Assembly (NCBI GenBank): GCA_037013685.1
Contig: CM072899.1
Coordinates: forward strand, 434,001-498,000
Reading direction: 5' to 3'
DNA length: 64,000 nt
Origin: Acridotheres tristis
Lineage: Eukaryota; Chordata; Aves; Passeriformes; Sturnidae
Position numbers and translations under genes: made by a program. Every line of letters begins with the position of its first letter. Within the stretch, counting starts at the first letter, position 1. A model generated the notes under the pieces. The model searched no databases and was not told where the DNA came from. It worked only from the letters and a program-made list of their open reading frames with translations. Shown here piece by piece: positions 43,904 through 57,610 of this stretch.

Positions 43904-46900
43904 CACTGCTCAGTTAGGGCTGCCAGCTCCTGCTCTGGGCCTGTGGTTATTGAGTGCACTTTATGCTGTTCACATCTTCATGAGCCTGATTTGTAAACTT
44001 TTCCCTGACAAACTGCCCAAGATAACTTACTTTAGCCTCCCTTCTCTCTGTGTAAGGCAGTGGCAGTGGTTTGGGCAGAGGCAGTCACTGAACAGTGCAT
44101 TGCAACATGCAATTTTAAGAGAGGAAGTGGAGTATCAAAATAAAACTAGTGAGGGAGTTCATGCTGTGGTGTGCTCCCTGGCCTGGGCCCAGCAGTGTGA
44201 TGGGGCTGTGTGTTCCTTACACCAGGTGCTGGGGCAGTGTTTAATGGCTGTGGTTTCCAGCAGCTTGGCTCTAGAGTTCAGGTCAGAAATGGTCCCAGTG
44301 CAGCAGCCAGGGCTGCCAGAACAGGGACATCCAGCCCTGCTGTTGGTCAAGGTTGTGCTTTTCTCCCAGGGGTGTTGGTACTCAGCACTGAGGGGACAGC
44401 TGGTAGGATGGTGGTGGGGAAGGAGAGGTCCTGAATTTAAACATTCCCCTTTGTTTTACCAACAAAGACATGTAAAAAAGGTGTGGCAACATAATCCCAG
44501 CTCTGCAGGCACAGCAGTATCAGAGGGGAGCAGCAGCAGTGCCTCTGGCTGGTGTTCTTGTGGCTGTGTCTGTCTGTCTGTCTGTACTACGTGGGTTCCC
44601 AGTTGGGGAACCTCTGGCCTGGGGGGAACTGGGGACCAGAGAGCAGGAAACTGGGAGAAAGCTGCTGCTCTCAGTCTCTTGTTTACATGTCTTGTGCTGT
44701 CGAGCTGCCTTAAACAATCTGCCTCCCAGAAGTGTTTCTGTTAGCTTTCCCAACGTGCTTTCCTGGCTAGGAAGCTCCGCTGATGTTCGGGGAGGTTCTC
44801 TGAGTGGTGCTTCAGGTTTTACTCTGGAAACTGCAGAGTTTGGGAAAATTACACAGCCATACTCTGTCCAGCAGCTTCCAAGAAGAATTTGCATTGGTAC
44901 TGATCGCTCTTCTTGCCTTTGAAATCGGAGAATAGTTTTGAAGAGGGCAAAAATACCTTCAACTTTTCCACCTCAGCCTTTGGGAGGAACAGTTGTGCCC
45001 GTGGCTAGAGATGGCAGTCACTGCAATGCGTGTGGTTCCCAAAGTAGCTCTGTTAAACTTTGCTGCACCTTGCAGCCGAGGCAGGCGTGCAGGGCAGCTG
45101 GGGAAGCTGCCGGAGCACCTGGAGTTAAATGGTCTCAGTGTCTGCATCAGCTGGCACAGGACAGCACAGGAGGCTGCTCCTTCCTTGGCCATCTCTGCTG
45201 TCCTGAGGCACAGGAGAGGGGTGCTGCTCTTCGGGATTCCGTTCATCCTGCTGCTGCTCCTGGGAATGCTCAGGGCTGCAGCCCTGCAGGGCAGGGAATT
45301 TATCCATGCCTTGTGCTTTGGTTATTACTGCACACAGCAAGGCCAGCTGTAGTGGTGGGGTGAAGCTGGTGCTGCTTTCCTCAGGCTTGTATTTTAAATG
45401 TAAATATTTAAGAAGAGAGAAGGATGCAGACGAGTAATTGACTGGAGTTCAGGAGATGGAGGGCTGACTTTAATGATTCCCATTAGGGGAAGAAGGAGTC
45501 TGGTTTTCCATGCTTTTCCTCATCTGTTAGTCCAGCCGTGTTGACAGTGTTGCACACAGCAGGACTGCAGTAAAAGCCTTGTCATGGACATCTCCTTCAC
45601 CATGACAGAACCCCAAAGATCCATTTCCTTCTTGCTGCTGTAGTGTTGCTGTTTGTTTGTTTGAAGGGTTGTTTGTGGTCTTGCTGTTTTGTTTCTTTGA
45701 AGAGTCGTTTGGGGCACTCCAGGCACGGTGAGAGCCCGGGGGGATGTTGTGCCTTTGGGACTTCAAGGGGAGATGATCTCAAGAACAGATCTAAGCTCGA
45801 GATCATCAGTTTGATAATTTTAGGTCGCTGGCCTCACGTGCGTGCAAAGTTTTTCTCTCTGTCAAATGTGCTGATAAATCAGTAGTTGCTTCATGGGAAT
45901 AACATGAGTGTGCTAAGGACTGAAAATGCTTCCCGTGCCCAAGGTGCCAGAATTCTGCTCTGCCCATGGTGCAGGCTGGGTGCCCAGAGCAGCTGGATGC
46001 TTTCCACAGGCTCTGTGTGTGGAACCTCCTGCCACCAGCAGCTCCCAGTGGGTGCTTTGGAGCACCAGTGTCAGTGTAAAGTGTGGCTCAGAGCCTGGCT
46101 GCAATAGGTGCCACTGCCTGTCCACCCTAATGGGCTGGCTTTGCTAAGGAGTCTGAGTTTAAATCTCCACTCCCTTTTTTTTTTTTTTACTTCATGGAAA
46201 TTGGACTCTTGTGACACTTTAATCATCGAGATTATGGAAGTCATGAAGAGCAAGGACAAGAGATCAGACTGTTGGTGTGGCAGCCTGAAGCTTTTGTGTT
46301 GGCAAAGACTTGAGAGACAATTGAAGATTTTCTCTGTGTGAAAACGGGTTAATTGATCTTTGGGAAGATCAGTGAAGCGTTCAGTGCTGCACCCAGGGAA
46401 GGGCAGCGTCCTGCTCACACCACTTGGAATTGACTTCTACAGTCATTGACAGAAACTCTTCTATTTTCCCAGCTTTTCCTTTCATCATTCTTGATTTTAT
46501 TTTCCATTAAATACGTTAAATATTTTGCAGGGGATTTCCTATTGCCCTGTTCTTTTTTACCACTAAAGTCAACGGGTCTTCTACTCTGGTAATAAATGAA
46601 CATGGAAATCAGGATCTCCACTGTAATTGGATTTTTCAAATAGCTCAGGAAGAGCCTGAGGAAGTGTGGCAAAAAAGAGTTTTAATTTGAAATAGATCAA
46701 GTAACCTGGGAATCAGACTCTCAGTAGGTTCTTTCAAAGCATTTTTTGTTTCTTTTAACATCCTTGCTGGATCGTGTTCTGAGTGACTCATGGCTTTAAA
46801 AGAATTTTTTCCTGCATGTTTTTTCCTGCTTGTGTGCTCTTGACCTACTCTTGCTAAAATTCCTAAAGAAATACTAAGTAAACATATTGTAAGTGCAAAT

Positions 46901-47906
46901 GTCATAATCTGAACCCCTGGAAGTGAAAGCATTACAAAGAGTACTCACGTAGTCATTGTTCTGCAGGATGGCAGTGTGAGGAGCACTGCTGAAATAACAA
47001 TAATCTGTTCCGTGGGAGAGGTCAGCTCCAAACTAAGGGGGAGTGGGAAGAAGAGGAGAAGAGAAACGCACACTGTGCTTCTCCTGCTCGTCACACAGCA
47101 CGCACCCGTGCCTCCCCGGGGCGGTGCCGTGGCTGTGGCTGCCTCTGCTGGCAGTGCTGTCGGGGCAGCAGAGCGCTGTGTTACAGCCTGCGGCTGATGG
47201 TGCACCGCCCTGAGGCTCTGGTGAAAGGAAGTGATTTCGCAGGTCACAAAGCCAGAGAGTAACTTCAGAATTAAACCTTCACTGGGGATTTAGTGGTCGT
47301 GGGAATAGTCACGGGCTGTGTCCCCAGGATTTCCCTGACTGTGTGAGCTGGGTGCAAACCCCCTCTGGTTTCTGGTGCATGTAGTCTTGTTGGTGTGCCA
47401 GGAATTTACGTGGAGGCTGTCACGTTGTCTCTGAGTTTGCTGCAGTGTCCTTGTCTGTGGTGTACATCACAATGACAATGAAAAAGACATTTATGGTCAC
47501 CAAGCTAACTACTGAGCCTGCAGCAATTTATGGTGGCAGTACACCTTTGGAAGAAAGAAAAAATCTTCAGCGTCCTCTTCTTTCACTTTTTTGGGGTCCT
47601 CACCAGGCTGCACATGTCCAGAGTTGGTTGGGAAGAGCTTGTCCCCAGTCTTTGTGTCAAGTCTCAGGTTTCCCAGCAGCTTGCCTGTTCTTTGTCAGCC
47701 TGCATGCAGGTGACATGCCAGGACAGCAGGACGGCTGCTCCTTGCAGGCTCTGAGTTGCCAGGGTGTTGCTGTGGCTCCAGGTGTAGCTTCAGAGGGCAC
47801 CCAACATCCTCGACATCTGCAGTGACTCTGCAAGGACCGTGGCAGAGCTGCTGAGCTTTCCTGTTCTGCATTGCAAGGCTTGTCCCAGCATGAAGCCATC
47901 AGAGTG

Positions 47907-48082
47907 GCTTCCATGGCCGTGTCCTGGTTCCCCTTGGCTTCCATGGCCGTGTCCTGGTTCCCCTTGGCTTCCATGGCCGTGTCCTGGTTCCCCTTGGCTT
48001 CCATGGCCGTGTCCTGGTTCCCCTTGGCTTCCATGGCCGTGTCCTGGTTCCCCTTGGCTTCCATGGCCCTGTCCTGGTTCCT
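47907..48082. repeat. 30-bp minisatellite, 6 copies
   Basis: The unit is ccatggccgtgtcctggttc plus cccttggctt, period exactly 30. The first five copies are essentially perfect; the last has ccatggccctg and a diverging end. It reads through in multiple frames on both strands. Confidence 0.96.
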
Positions 48083-48578
48083 TTTGCTGCTGTCCCCAAG
48101 TGCTGCCTGCTCAGTGTTGCACTGTGGGGCTCTTTAGCTCTTGTTTGTCATCGTGGGAATTGCTTGTTCTAAAACCAATTACAACCTGACAAAACTGCTC
48201 TGCCTTATTTACAAATACATCCATCTGGTGCTGGATTGCCCGAGAGCTCTGCCAGAACAATGAGGGGCCTTGGTTGCTGCTGCTGTTACCCGAGGGTTCT
48301 GTGCTGCCATCACCGAGAGCTTTGCTGCTCTTGGCAGGACAGGGGGAATTGGTGAAGGAAGCACTGAGTGCTGTGTGAGCCGGGCACAGGTAGAGCAGAG
48401 TGGGCTGTGTCCTGCAGCAGCCAGCAGCTTTGCAGCCCCTCTGGGTGGGATGGAGGTGCTGAGCATGGACACCAGCACTGCTGCAGCTGGCACACACCGT
48501 GCTGGGGGAGCTGTGCCTGCCACAGAGCACCTGTGTGTGCTGGGATTTGGGATTCTGACCCCTGGTCTGGGTGGGATG

Positions 48579-48692
48579 GGTGTTCTGTGCCCCCCTCGGG
48601 GGGTGTTCTGTGCCCCCCTCGGGGGGTGTTCTGTGCCCCCCTCGGGGGATGTTCTGTGCCCCCCTCGGGGGGTGTTCTGTGCCCTTTGGCTG
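48579..48692. repeat. 23-bp minisatellite with C6/G6 palindromes, 5 copies
   Basis: The unit tgttctgtgcccccctcggg ggg starts at 48581, 48604, 48627, 48650 and 48673. Each unit contains a cccccc-t-cgggggg near-palindrome that could extrude a hairpin. Confidence 0.95.
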
Positions 48693-51055
48693 CTCAGCAG
48701 CTGTGCCAGCCCCAGGGTGCAGGATCCCCACCTGAGGGATGCTGGCAGATCCCTGATCTTCCAGAAATCTCTTTGATGATGGAGGCAGGAGCAGGTTCCT
48801 CCTTGGAAGCTGTAGGCTCAGGATAAGGTTCGTGTAGGCAAGAGGAGGTGGCAGGTGCCTGCGGTGTGAGACTGATTTCTGTGTGTTCCTGGAACTCTGC
48901 TTTGAAAAGGCTCAAAAATGGAGAAAAATGAATGGCTGCTGTCAGGACATTGGAGATAAAAACCATCACATCTGGTAGCTGAAACTGTTTCAGACTATTT
49001 TCATTTTCCTATGAATGTTCAGTTGTAGCTTAAAAAAGAACTGAGACATTATGAGTCAGTTCTGATTTCACCCTTGGGCCAGCAGTTCAAAGCTGAATAT
49101 AGTGAATTTCAGAAGCCTTCACTACCAGCCTCTGTTCCTTGTTTACTCTGTGTGTGGCCCGTGGAGGGGAGGGAACATACAGACATGTGTATGTTTGTTT
49201 ACATGTGTATATATACAAATACAGCCTGACGAAAACAGGGAAGAGTTGCCCCCCTAAAATAGGTAATTGAGATTAGTTTTTGGCAAGTAACTAGAGGTGA
49301 GCGAATTAATCATTGTGAATGATTGATCTGAGACATTTCAGACCTGTTTTTGTTTGCAATTTATCTTTGAATGAACTTTAACTTTTATATTTATGAATAA
49401 TCACTCACTTTTCTCCGGTTGGCTGAATAACTGAAAATTCATAAATTGGGATTAACTGGCAGTACAGAATACTGCAGTCTGTATATGAGAACCTGTGTTT
49501 ACATGGATCTAAGTTTTTTTGATTCCCTGTCACCATGGTAACAAAAGATTTTCCATAAGAGTGAGCTAGTCTGGCAGTGGGAGTGAGGTAGGACATTCCC
49601 ATTTTACCTCCAGATCTCTGAATGTTCTTTGACCTCTTAGCTCAGATTTTTAGTACCACATTAATGTAGGCTTTTGGTGATGGGATTTTTGTAACTGGTG
49701 ACTGTTCCTGTGCTGAACCTGGTGTTTGTGTTATAATCCATGGTTTCCCTGATTCTCAGCAGTGCCTGTTTCCTATTCCTGTTAACAGGTTTTTCATGAG
49801 TTTTTCTGAAATTCACTTCAGCTCTGTATAATGCAGCTGTTCCTTATCTCAGTAAAATGTCCTGGCTGGAGGCAACTTACTGGACATAATTTTTGAGCAA
49901 AGGCATCTTGTGACATTTTTTGGGAGAGGGAGAGAGAAAATAGTCCATTAAAATTTACAGTGAAATTGTTAGGATAAACCCTGTGAATTTAAAAAAAGTT
50001 CTTAAGTAGTTATTAATGAAATCTTTAGCTACTTATAGATGAGTTCTTTACACATTCCTTAGCTTGGACACCTTCTCTGCTTTATTTTATTCAGTTTCAA
50101 CATTCATTTGAATGAAAAGCTGCTAAGGTAAAGGGGGATGTTTTTCACTCTGCTGAGTTTGGAATTAATCCCTAGCAAGAGACAGTCACATAATATATAG
50201 ACATTATTTCAGGGGAATATGTAGCCTTCCACCTTTTCACTGAAGTGATTGTAATTTTATTCGTAATTTACATTTTAAAACTTACAGTAAAAGTATGCAT
50301 CTCAAGTTTGAGCTTGAAAGTTCCAGCATGTTAGAAATACAGAATTATTTGTAAGGGTCTTGGATGTTTTGTTTCCTGTACTCTGCCCAGCAGTCAGTCT
50401 GTCTGTAGGCTGTGTCTTCCTTAATGAGTTCCCTGAAGGCCATAATGTGATTTTTCCCAAACAGAGGGTGAGCACAAGGCCATCAAATGATAGCGAGTGC
50501 TGCTGTGGCTCTGTGATAAAGGAGATGTCCCTCCCTCCAAGAGCAGCACCTGGCAGGAGTTCCATGGGTATTGCACTAAAATATCTGTGGCTGTGCCCTT
50601 TTCGTGGCAGTCAGTGTGGTTTTGGGGTGTGTGCAGGGGCATTTCTGTGGCTCTCCCTGCAGGTCTGTGCTGGGGAGGGCAGGAAGGCAGTGACATCCCC
50701 TTGGCTCTGTGGCAAAGGTTATTCAGCCAGAAAGTTCCTTAACTAAGGCCTCTCTTCTGTATCTTTGTATCTTCCTGGCACAGCAGGTGTCTTTGGCAGA
50801 TGCTCGTGTGGTGTGTTGATAAAATCCTGCAGTGCTGTGAGATCTGACATCCTCCCTGGATCGTCTGTTAACTGATCTGACGCTTTCTTCCCAGTACTGA
50901 AACTAAATTTTGCTCGGTGTGAAGGAGGTGACTGGCTCCTGAGTGTTCCTCGGTGCCTCTGGAAAGGGATTCTCCGAGGAGAGGGTGGCTCCAGAGCAAT
51001 GGTGACATGTTTGTGGGAGTGCAGCTGTGCCCCAGCTGAGGCAGGCAGGGTGTCT

Positions 51056-51475
51056 GGCAGTGTTCCAGCTGTGTGCAGTGTTCCAGCTGTGTGCAGTGTT
51101 CCAGCTGTGTGCAGTGTCCAGGGAGGATGCTGTGTGCAGCGTTCCAGCTGTGTGCAGCGTTCCAGCTGTGTGCAGCGTTCCAGCTGTGTGCAGCGTCCAA
51201 GGAAGATGCTGTGTGCAGTGTTCCAGCTGTGTGCAGTGTTCCAGCTGTGTGCAGTGTCCAGGGAGGATGCTGTGTGCAGTGTTCCAGGTGTGTGCAGTGT
51301 TCCAGGTGTGTGCAGTGTTCCAGGTGTGTGCAGTGTCCAGGGAGGATGCTGTGTGCAGTGTTCCAGCTGTGTGCAGTGTCCAGCTGTGTGCAGTGTCCAG
51401 GGAGGATGCTGTGTGCAGTGTTCCAGCTGTGTGCAGTGTTCCAGCTGTGTGCAGTGTCCAGGGAGGATGCCGTGT
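51056..51475. repeat. Mosaic 18/25-bp minisatellite
   Basis: An 18-bp unit tgttccagctgtgtgcag alternates with a 25-bp unit tgtccagggaggatgctgtg tgcag. Local sub-families (tgcagcg at 51136-51197; ccaggtg at 51281-51330) cluster together. Confidence 0.95.
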
Positions 51476-54400
51476 GCTCTGAGCTGGCTGATGCTCCCAG
51501 GGGGACCTCGGGAGCCCTGGAGACACAGCAGCAGTCTCCAAGTTCAGCAAGGGAACTGCCAAGTCTTTTTTCCCCAAAGGATAGGGAAATGGCCCTTTTA
51601 GACTCACTGTGCTGTTACAAGTTACATTTCTTAAAAAGCACACCAATAAAATAATGGCGGGCTGGTCTCTAACTGGATTGAAAATGTTTTTTGTAATTCA
51701 CTAATGTCTTTCCCATCATGTTGCCAGAACGTGTGCTGTGACTTTGAGGAGGCAGCAAATGCAATTTGCAGAGAATTCTTAATGGCCGTTTATTTTAAGC
51801 AGGATCTTGGTTCTCACTTGGAGTTTCCTGCCTTTGCTGAGAAGGCTTAGACGTTTCTCCTTGTTCTTGTGTGCTGTTTAATCCCATGAGTGTGCTGTGT
51901 GAAGCCATTCAGTTCGGTAGTTTTCAGGAGGTGATGAATGCTGGATGCCGGTGTGGGGCTGAGCTGGGGGACCCCGGCTGTGCTGGCACCGAGCTCTGCC
52001 TGGCCATCGGTGGAGCTGCACACCAAGAGGCAATGGCAAATTCTGACACAGCCCCCTGCTTTCCTCCTCTGCTAGGCAATACCTTCTGTCTTTGTCGTTT
52101 TCTTCTTGGCAATATCTTCCTGTTTTTGTAGTGTCCTGTATCTTTATTAATGTGGGTTCCTATAGAATTTTGCTGAGCAGACCAGCCAGTGTTTGGCAAG
52201 ACGGTGCTTTAGGCAGAGCAGGAGCTGTGCTTTGGGGTGCCCCATTTCTGAGCAGAGTAACTGTGCAGTGCTGCAGGAAGGACACAGCTCCCCCCTGTCC
52301 CACCGTGGGTGCAGGAGGTGCCCTTTATCAGGGACTGTCATCCATAGGAACAGTCAGTGCTGCTGAAACTTAGCATTTTGTCCTATTTTTGCATTTATTA
52401 GCATACACTGATTATTCATAGGAATAATTACCCTTTACCAATTCACATTAATTTAGATGGCTTTTGAAAAGCAATCAAGAAGAGTGGGAATGATAATGCA
52501 CCAAAGGCATATGGCACAAAAGAAATAGGGTGCATTTTATGTAAGTGGCCATGTCAAGACACTGTCAGCTTTTCCCTGCAGACTGCAGTTATTGGAGCCC
52601 AGTCTGATGGTTGTGGCTAGAGGCCACAATGTGCTCCCTGCCTCCAAAGTCCATTCATGCTCTTGGTCTCACTTCTGTGTCCCTGTGAAAGGAACAGCAT
52701 CATCTTGGGGGCGACAGCATGAAAACAGACAAAACCACGTACTAGGTCAGTTCAGCATTCCAAAGTGAATGTCCCTGCACAGCTAGGGCTAAATCTCAAG
52801 TGCTTTTATTACCAGGAGCACATGAAGCTTGGAGGATACAGCAGATTCTGGGCCACCCTCAGCCACAGGGAAGAGCCCTGGAGTTTCCTTCATGGCCAGC
52901 GTGTTTCTATTGCAGGGGAGAAGGGCTGGGCACTGCAGTCAGCTCTGGGGGGTGTTCGGGGGTCACACACCTGGGCAGGGGGGTGTTAGTGGCTCTGATC
53001 ATGGGGAGTCTCCTCTGACTTTGAACGAGGCAATGGAGATGAAAATCCGAGTGTCACATGGGGCTCGTGGCCTGAAATACTGACTGTGTTCTTTTGCTCT
53101 GGGTTACAGATGCTGCTCTCAAAGCCAAATGTGATGTGATGAAATAAGAGTGCCTTGGTAGACAGAGATGTGGAGCGAGTGATCCTCAGAGAAGGGCAGG
53201 AAAAGGCAGGGTTCAGCTCAGGTCAGAGGGCAGCTGAGCTGTGGAGGGGACATGGGGCTCCAGTGCTCACACACATGTTGGAGGAGAGCAGCAGACATGG
53301 CTAGGGTTGGTGTTTGAGACGCTTCAGTGGCTCCAACCTTGTTTTCTCAGTTCAGGGAGATCAGTTGTGTTTTCAGATGAGCTTGGAGCTGCTCCTGTGC
53401 AGACTGGTACAAGTGTTGATGAGCTGGTGCTGCTCGGCAGGAGCAGCTCCACAGCCCAGTGTGGTTCCAGTCAATATTGGCTGCTTGTATGAGCACAAGT
53501 CATCCCTCAGTGGGAGTGTCTCACAGGGGGAACGGCTCCTGCACAGAAAACAAACACCACTGAGCTGTGGCAGATACGGCTCCAGGGTTATTTTGCTGCC
53601 ATTGTCAGAGTTTTATAACTGAGAAGAAATCTCCATTGAGGAGCGTTTGCAGGGGGTTGGTTACACACTTGATGTGCAGGGAGGGGTGGGTGTCAGTTGT
53701 ATTAGTCTGGAATAATGTGTTGTCAGGAGAAGTGACACTGGGGTGGCTCTGTGGGTTCTGCTGCAGTCATTCATGCCCTGTTCCTCATTCCACCCGTGTT
53801 ATTTTCAGCTAAGTGAGCCCCAAAGTTCATCACTGCTGCAGCTTCGTGCTGTCACATTGGAATGAGGACACTGAGTCTGTGTGATAGAGTGGGACTTGTT
53901 CCACCAGAGGCTTATTTTAAAGGAGGAACACAGTTACTGTTGGTTAGGATTGGAGACTTCTGTTTATTCCTGACACCGAGTGCAGGATGTAATCATGAAA
54001 TTAGGAATTCGTGTGAGGAACAGTGCCAGCATGCTGCCACATTTATTTGTTTGAAATTTTATATCTAAAAGGATCTGTTTACAGCATAAGGAGGAGAGGA
54101 AAAGACAGTTTTCTACCAGAAGTTCTTCAGTACATAATTTGATTTATACATTATTTGATAAGCATGGATGTGCAATAGCAAAGAATACTTTTAAACAAAA
54201 AGATTGTGAATGTTTTCTTTTACTTTTGTGGTCTGAACTCGAGATCCTCTATGTGAAACCTGAAGAATTCCTTGGACTGTGCCATGCTTACCCCTTGGCA
54301 GCAGCAGGTGCAGTTCCAGGGGGGATTTTAGTCCATGAAATGCTGTGAGCACTGATGGAAAGCTGTTCACGTGGGCGAGTTTGGTTCGTGCCAGGCTGGA

Positions 54401-57400
54401 CAGGGAGGAAAGGTGTCCCCAGTGTGTGTGAGACCCTGGTGTGCCCAGGGGGCTGGGCTGGCTCCTGTCCCTGTGCACAGAGGGGACAGAGCCATCCCCA
54501 CCTTTGCCCATCTCGCTCCACAGAAGAGCAGACATGTCACAGAGCTTTAGGCTGCAGTGCAGGTGCTGCTAAACACAGCTCCGAGTGTCGCTGGGCAGTT
54601 GGATGTGTGGGAGAGAGTTCCAGGGAATAACCCCTGGAGCACAGGAGGGACAGGCTGGGCTGGGAGCAGCCGGGGACCCTTCAGAGGGCTCATGGGGCAG
54701 GTGCTGATGGTGGCGGGTGTCTCAAGGTTGAAGGTGCCTCTGGGGATCCCCTTTGTGATGCTGTTGTGATGGGATAAATGATTCCAGAGGGCTGCTGCTG
54801 GAGCAGCTCCTGGGCAGATTGTGCCGTTTTAAGGGGTGGGATTGTGGCTGATGACTTCAAAACACAGGAGATTAGAGCAGGAGAGAAAGTGTGTGCTTGG
54901 AATGCTCCCAGTGTGTAACATAGTGCACAGGTATTATGTAGGGAAACGATGGTTAAAGTAGCTGAGCCCACAGGCTGCTTGGACAATGCAAATATCAAGA
55001 CCATTAAGTTCTCTTGCCGAGCTTGACTTGTCCTTGTTAGTAAGGTCATTTCAGTGCGTGTTTTGATAACTATGAGTTCTTGTGTAACAACTTCGTGCTT
55101 GAAAATTTTTTTAAGTTCAGTTGGAAAACATTTTGCCAGATTTTTGTCAAGCTGTCACTGAGGGCTTTGTTACACGCAGGAGTGATAGGGAAACGCTTTT
55201 GGAAGTAATTTTTCTTCTTTTTCACTCTTAGGCTGACAAATCAGGAGAAGCAGCTTTTCTGGTCATGCAGGTCAAGCAGAGAAGGGGAGCAGTTCTCACA
55301 GGGACTGCAGGTGTGGTGCTGGGCTGGAGGGGTTCACAGCCTGTCAGTCACTGCACAGGGTGCACAGGGAGCATCAGTTCCATGTGTTTTTATAAGCCTG
55401 TTATAGTGTCAAACCCTAAAAATGTGCTAAAATTGCCTGAAGGTACTGAGCCCTCAAGATGATCTCAGGGCCAAGGGAAGTTCACGATTCCTGCTCAGAG
55501 AAACTCAGCATTTCAAAAGGGGATTTTGGGAGGATTGGGGTAAAAAAACTTCCATGTGGAATACAGGCTGGTAGGTAACAATAACACATTAAAAGATGGT
55601 GATGTGTGTAAGGTGCTGCTGCTGCCTAAACCCTCTATGTTTTAGTGTATTTATAGCAGCCTGCAGCAAATCCTTCCTCTTCCTTGAACCAACTGCTTGC
55701 TTTAATCTCTTTCCAGCTAGCTGGAGTTAGTGTTGGCAATGTCAGCACGGTGTGGATGGACATCCTAAGGCCACATGGAAGGAAACCCGGGGACAGGGCT
55801 GGGGAGAAGCTGCCCATGAGCTCGGTGTGGGGAGCAGTGGCTCAGCCGCCCTCGGCTCAGACCCGACACCCCGAGCTGTGATCTCAGCTCTCCTGCCAAA
55901 CTCTGAGTGTTCTATCACATTCGGCCAGGTTCTGTTCTTCTGAACTCCTCCCCGAGTCAGGACAAGGAAGGAAAGTGGAAGGTGAGGAAATTCTGGACAT
56001 CCCACTCAGAGAGGCAGAGGATGTCTCTTCTGAATCGATTTTGGAAAGGCAAAGTGTCAAAATTACAGACGGGAGTGATCAGTGTGACACTGTCAAAAGC
56101 AAATGTAGTTAAAGCAGCTTCTAAACAAGCCAGGAGCAGTGGTGAGTCAGCAAAGAGGGGCTATAAATACCAGAGTTGATGCAGCAGCTCCAGCTGGAGG
56201 GGCCACCAGGGGAGAAGGGAGCCGGGATGTACCAGGATCCACGTGTGTTTTGAGAGGCTGTCAGAGAGAAGAGAACCAGAGCTGGTAATTACAAGGTGCT
56301 CTCCAGATGCTTAGTCTAGAGTTAATAGTTGATTTTCTTAGGTCCTCTCTTAGATGAAGACAAAGCCAGAAATGGTGACTCAGAGCAGTGCTTTGGTGGC
56401 AGGGGGAGCTTGTGCAGGTGTAGGGGACACTTCAGCTGCCCTGAGCAAGCTCTGCATCTGTATCCAGCCCTCTGGAGGGAGAGCTCTCAGCAGTCAACAA
56501 ACCCTTCATGTAACTAACAGAGTTTTGAAACAAAGTCTGTGTTAGCTGCCTGTGTGTGGTGTTTTGGGGAGATGCAGAAGCAGGGGAGCAGTGCCTGCAT
56601 GCTGCAGCTCAGGGGTGTGCATGGAAGTGCTGACAATTCAGAGAGGTTTAGGGCAAAATAATGTTCTGATGTGCTTTTGCTGTTGAAGATTATCTGGTGA
56701 TAAAGTCATGAGATGTTTATTTGTGGGGAGGTTTGTGTATGTAATTGCTTCCTTTTGCACCTCGGACATCTGCAGCCATGTATTTTTTAAATGAATGGCA
56801 GAAACCAGGAGCTGACAGGTTTAATTTTTAATTCCTCTCTACTGTCCCACTCCTGCAGGTCAGTGCCCACTGACATGCTCCCCTCTGCTGTCCCCTCTTG
56901 CCTGAATGATGCTGTGCTTCTTGTGCTTCCATTTAGTCTTTGTTTCCAGTGCTTAGATCAGGTGGCAATGCATGGCTTTACCTGGAACAGTGCCCATGTG
57001 CCCCCTGCTCCCCCTTTCCCCAGGTGGGGTGGCAGTGGCATGGTGAGGGTTGCTGGGGGCTCATTCCACCCTCCTGTCTCCTGTGTGTTTTGCTCAAGTC
57101 TGAATTTCAGGTGGGCAGGCACTTCATTACTCTTTCTGCAGCATTTATGCAGATTGCAGTCTGAGCTTATTTTAGAAGAGCAGAAATCAGGAGCAATTAG
57201 CAATCTGCTCAGGAAGGAGCTGGGAAGGAGGCAGACACCAGCTCTGTGGCATGCAAAGGACTGGGCTCCTGCTGAGCTGTGCCAGTGCTGTCCCCACGGT
57301 AGCCATGGGCTTGTGCATCTCTGTGGCCCTTCTGGGCAAGCACTCGTGCTGCCAGCCAGCAGCTGGGATAAAGCCATTGCAGGTGCTGCATGTGGGGCTT

Positions 57401-57498
57401 GCTGGTGTGCTGGACATGCAAGCTGCAGGCTCAGGGGCTCAGGGGAATGTGGCACCAGTGCTGGACAGGAGAGGCAGGTGTGCCCATAGCCCAGGGTT

Positions 57499-57610
57499 CA
57501 GGCATGGCTACCAAACCCCACAAGGGGCAAGCATGGTTCAGGCATGGCTACCAAACCCCACAAGGGGCAAGCATGGTTCAGGCATGGCTACCAAACCCCA
57601 CAAGGGGCAC
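57499..57610. repeat. 40-bp tandem repeat, about 2.8 copies
   Basis: The unit ggcatggctaccaaacccca caaggggcaagcatggttca starts at 57501, 57541 and 57581 with perfect identity over the first two units. Confidence 0.95.

Noticed and set aside
43698..44744. 348-codon plus-strand open frame
   Set aside because: Spans a 22-bp minisatellite and unique intron sequence; no homology recognised.
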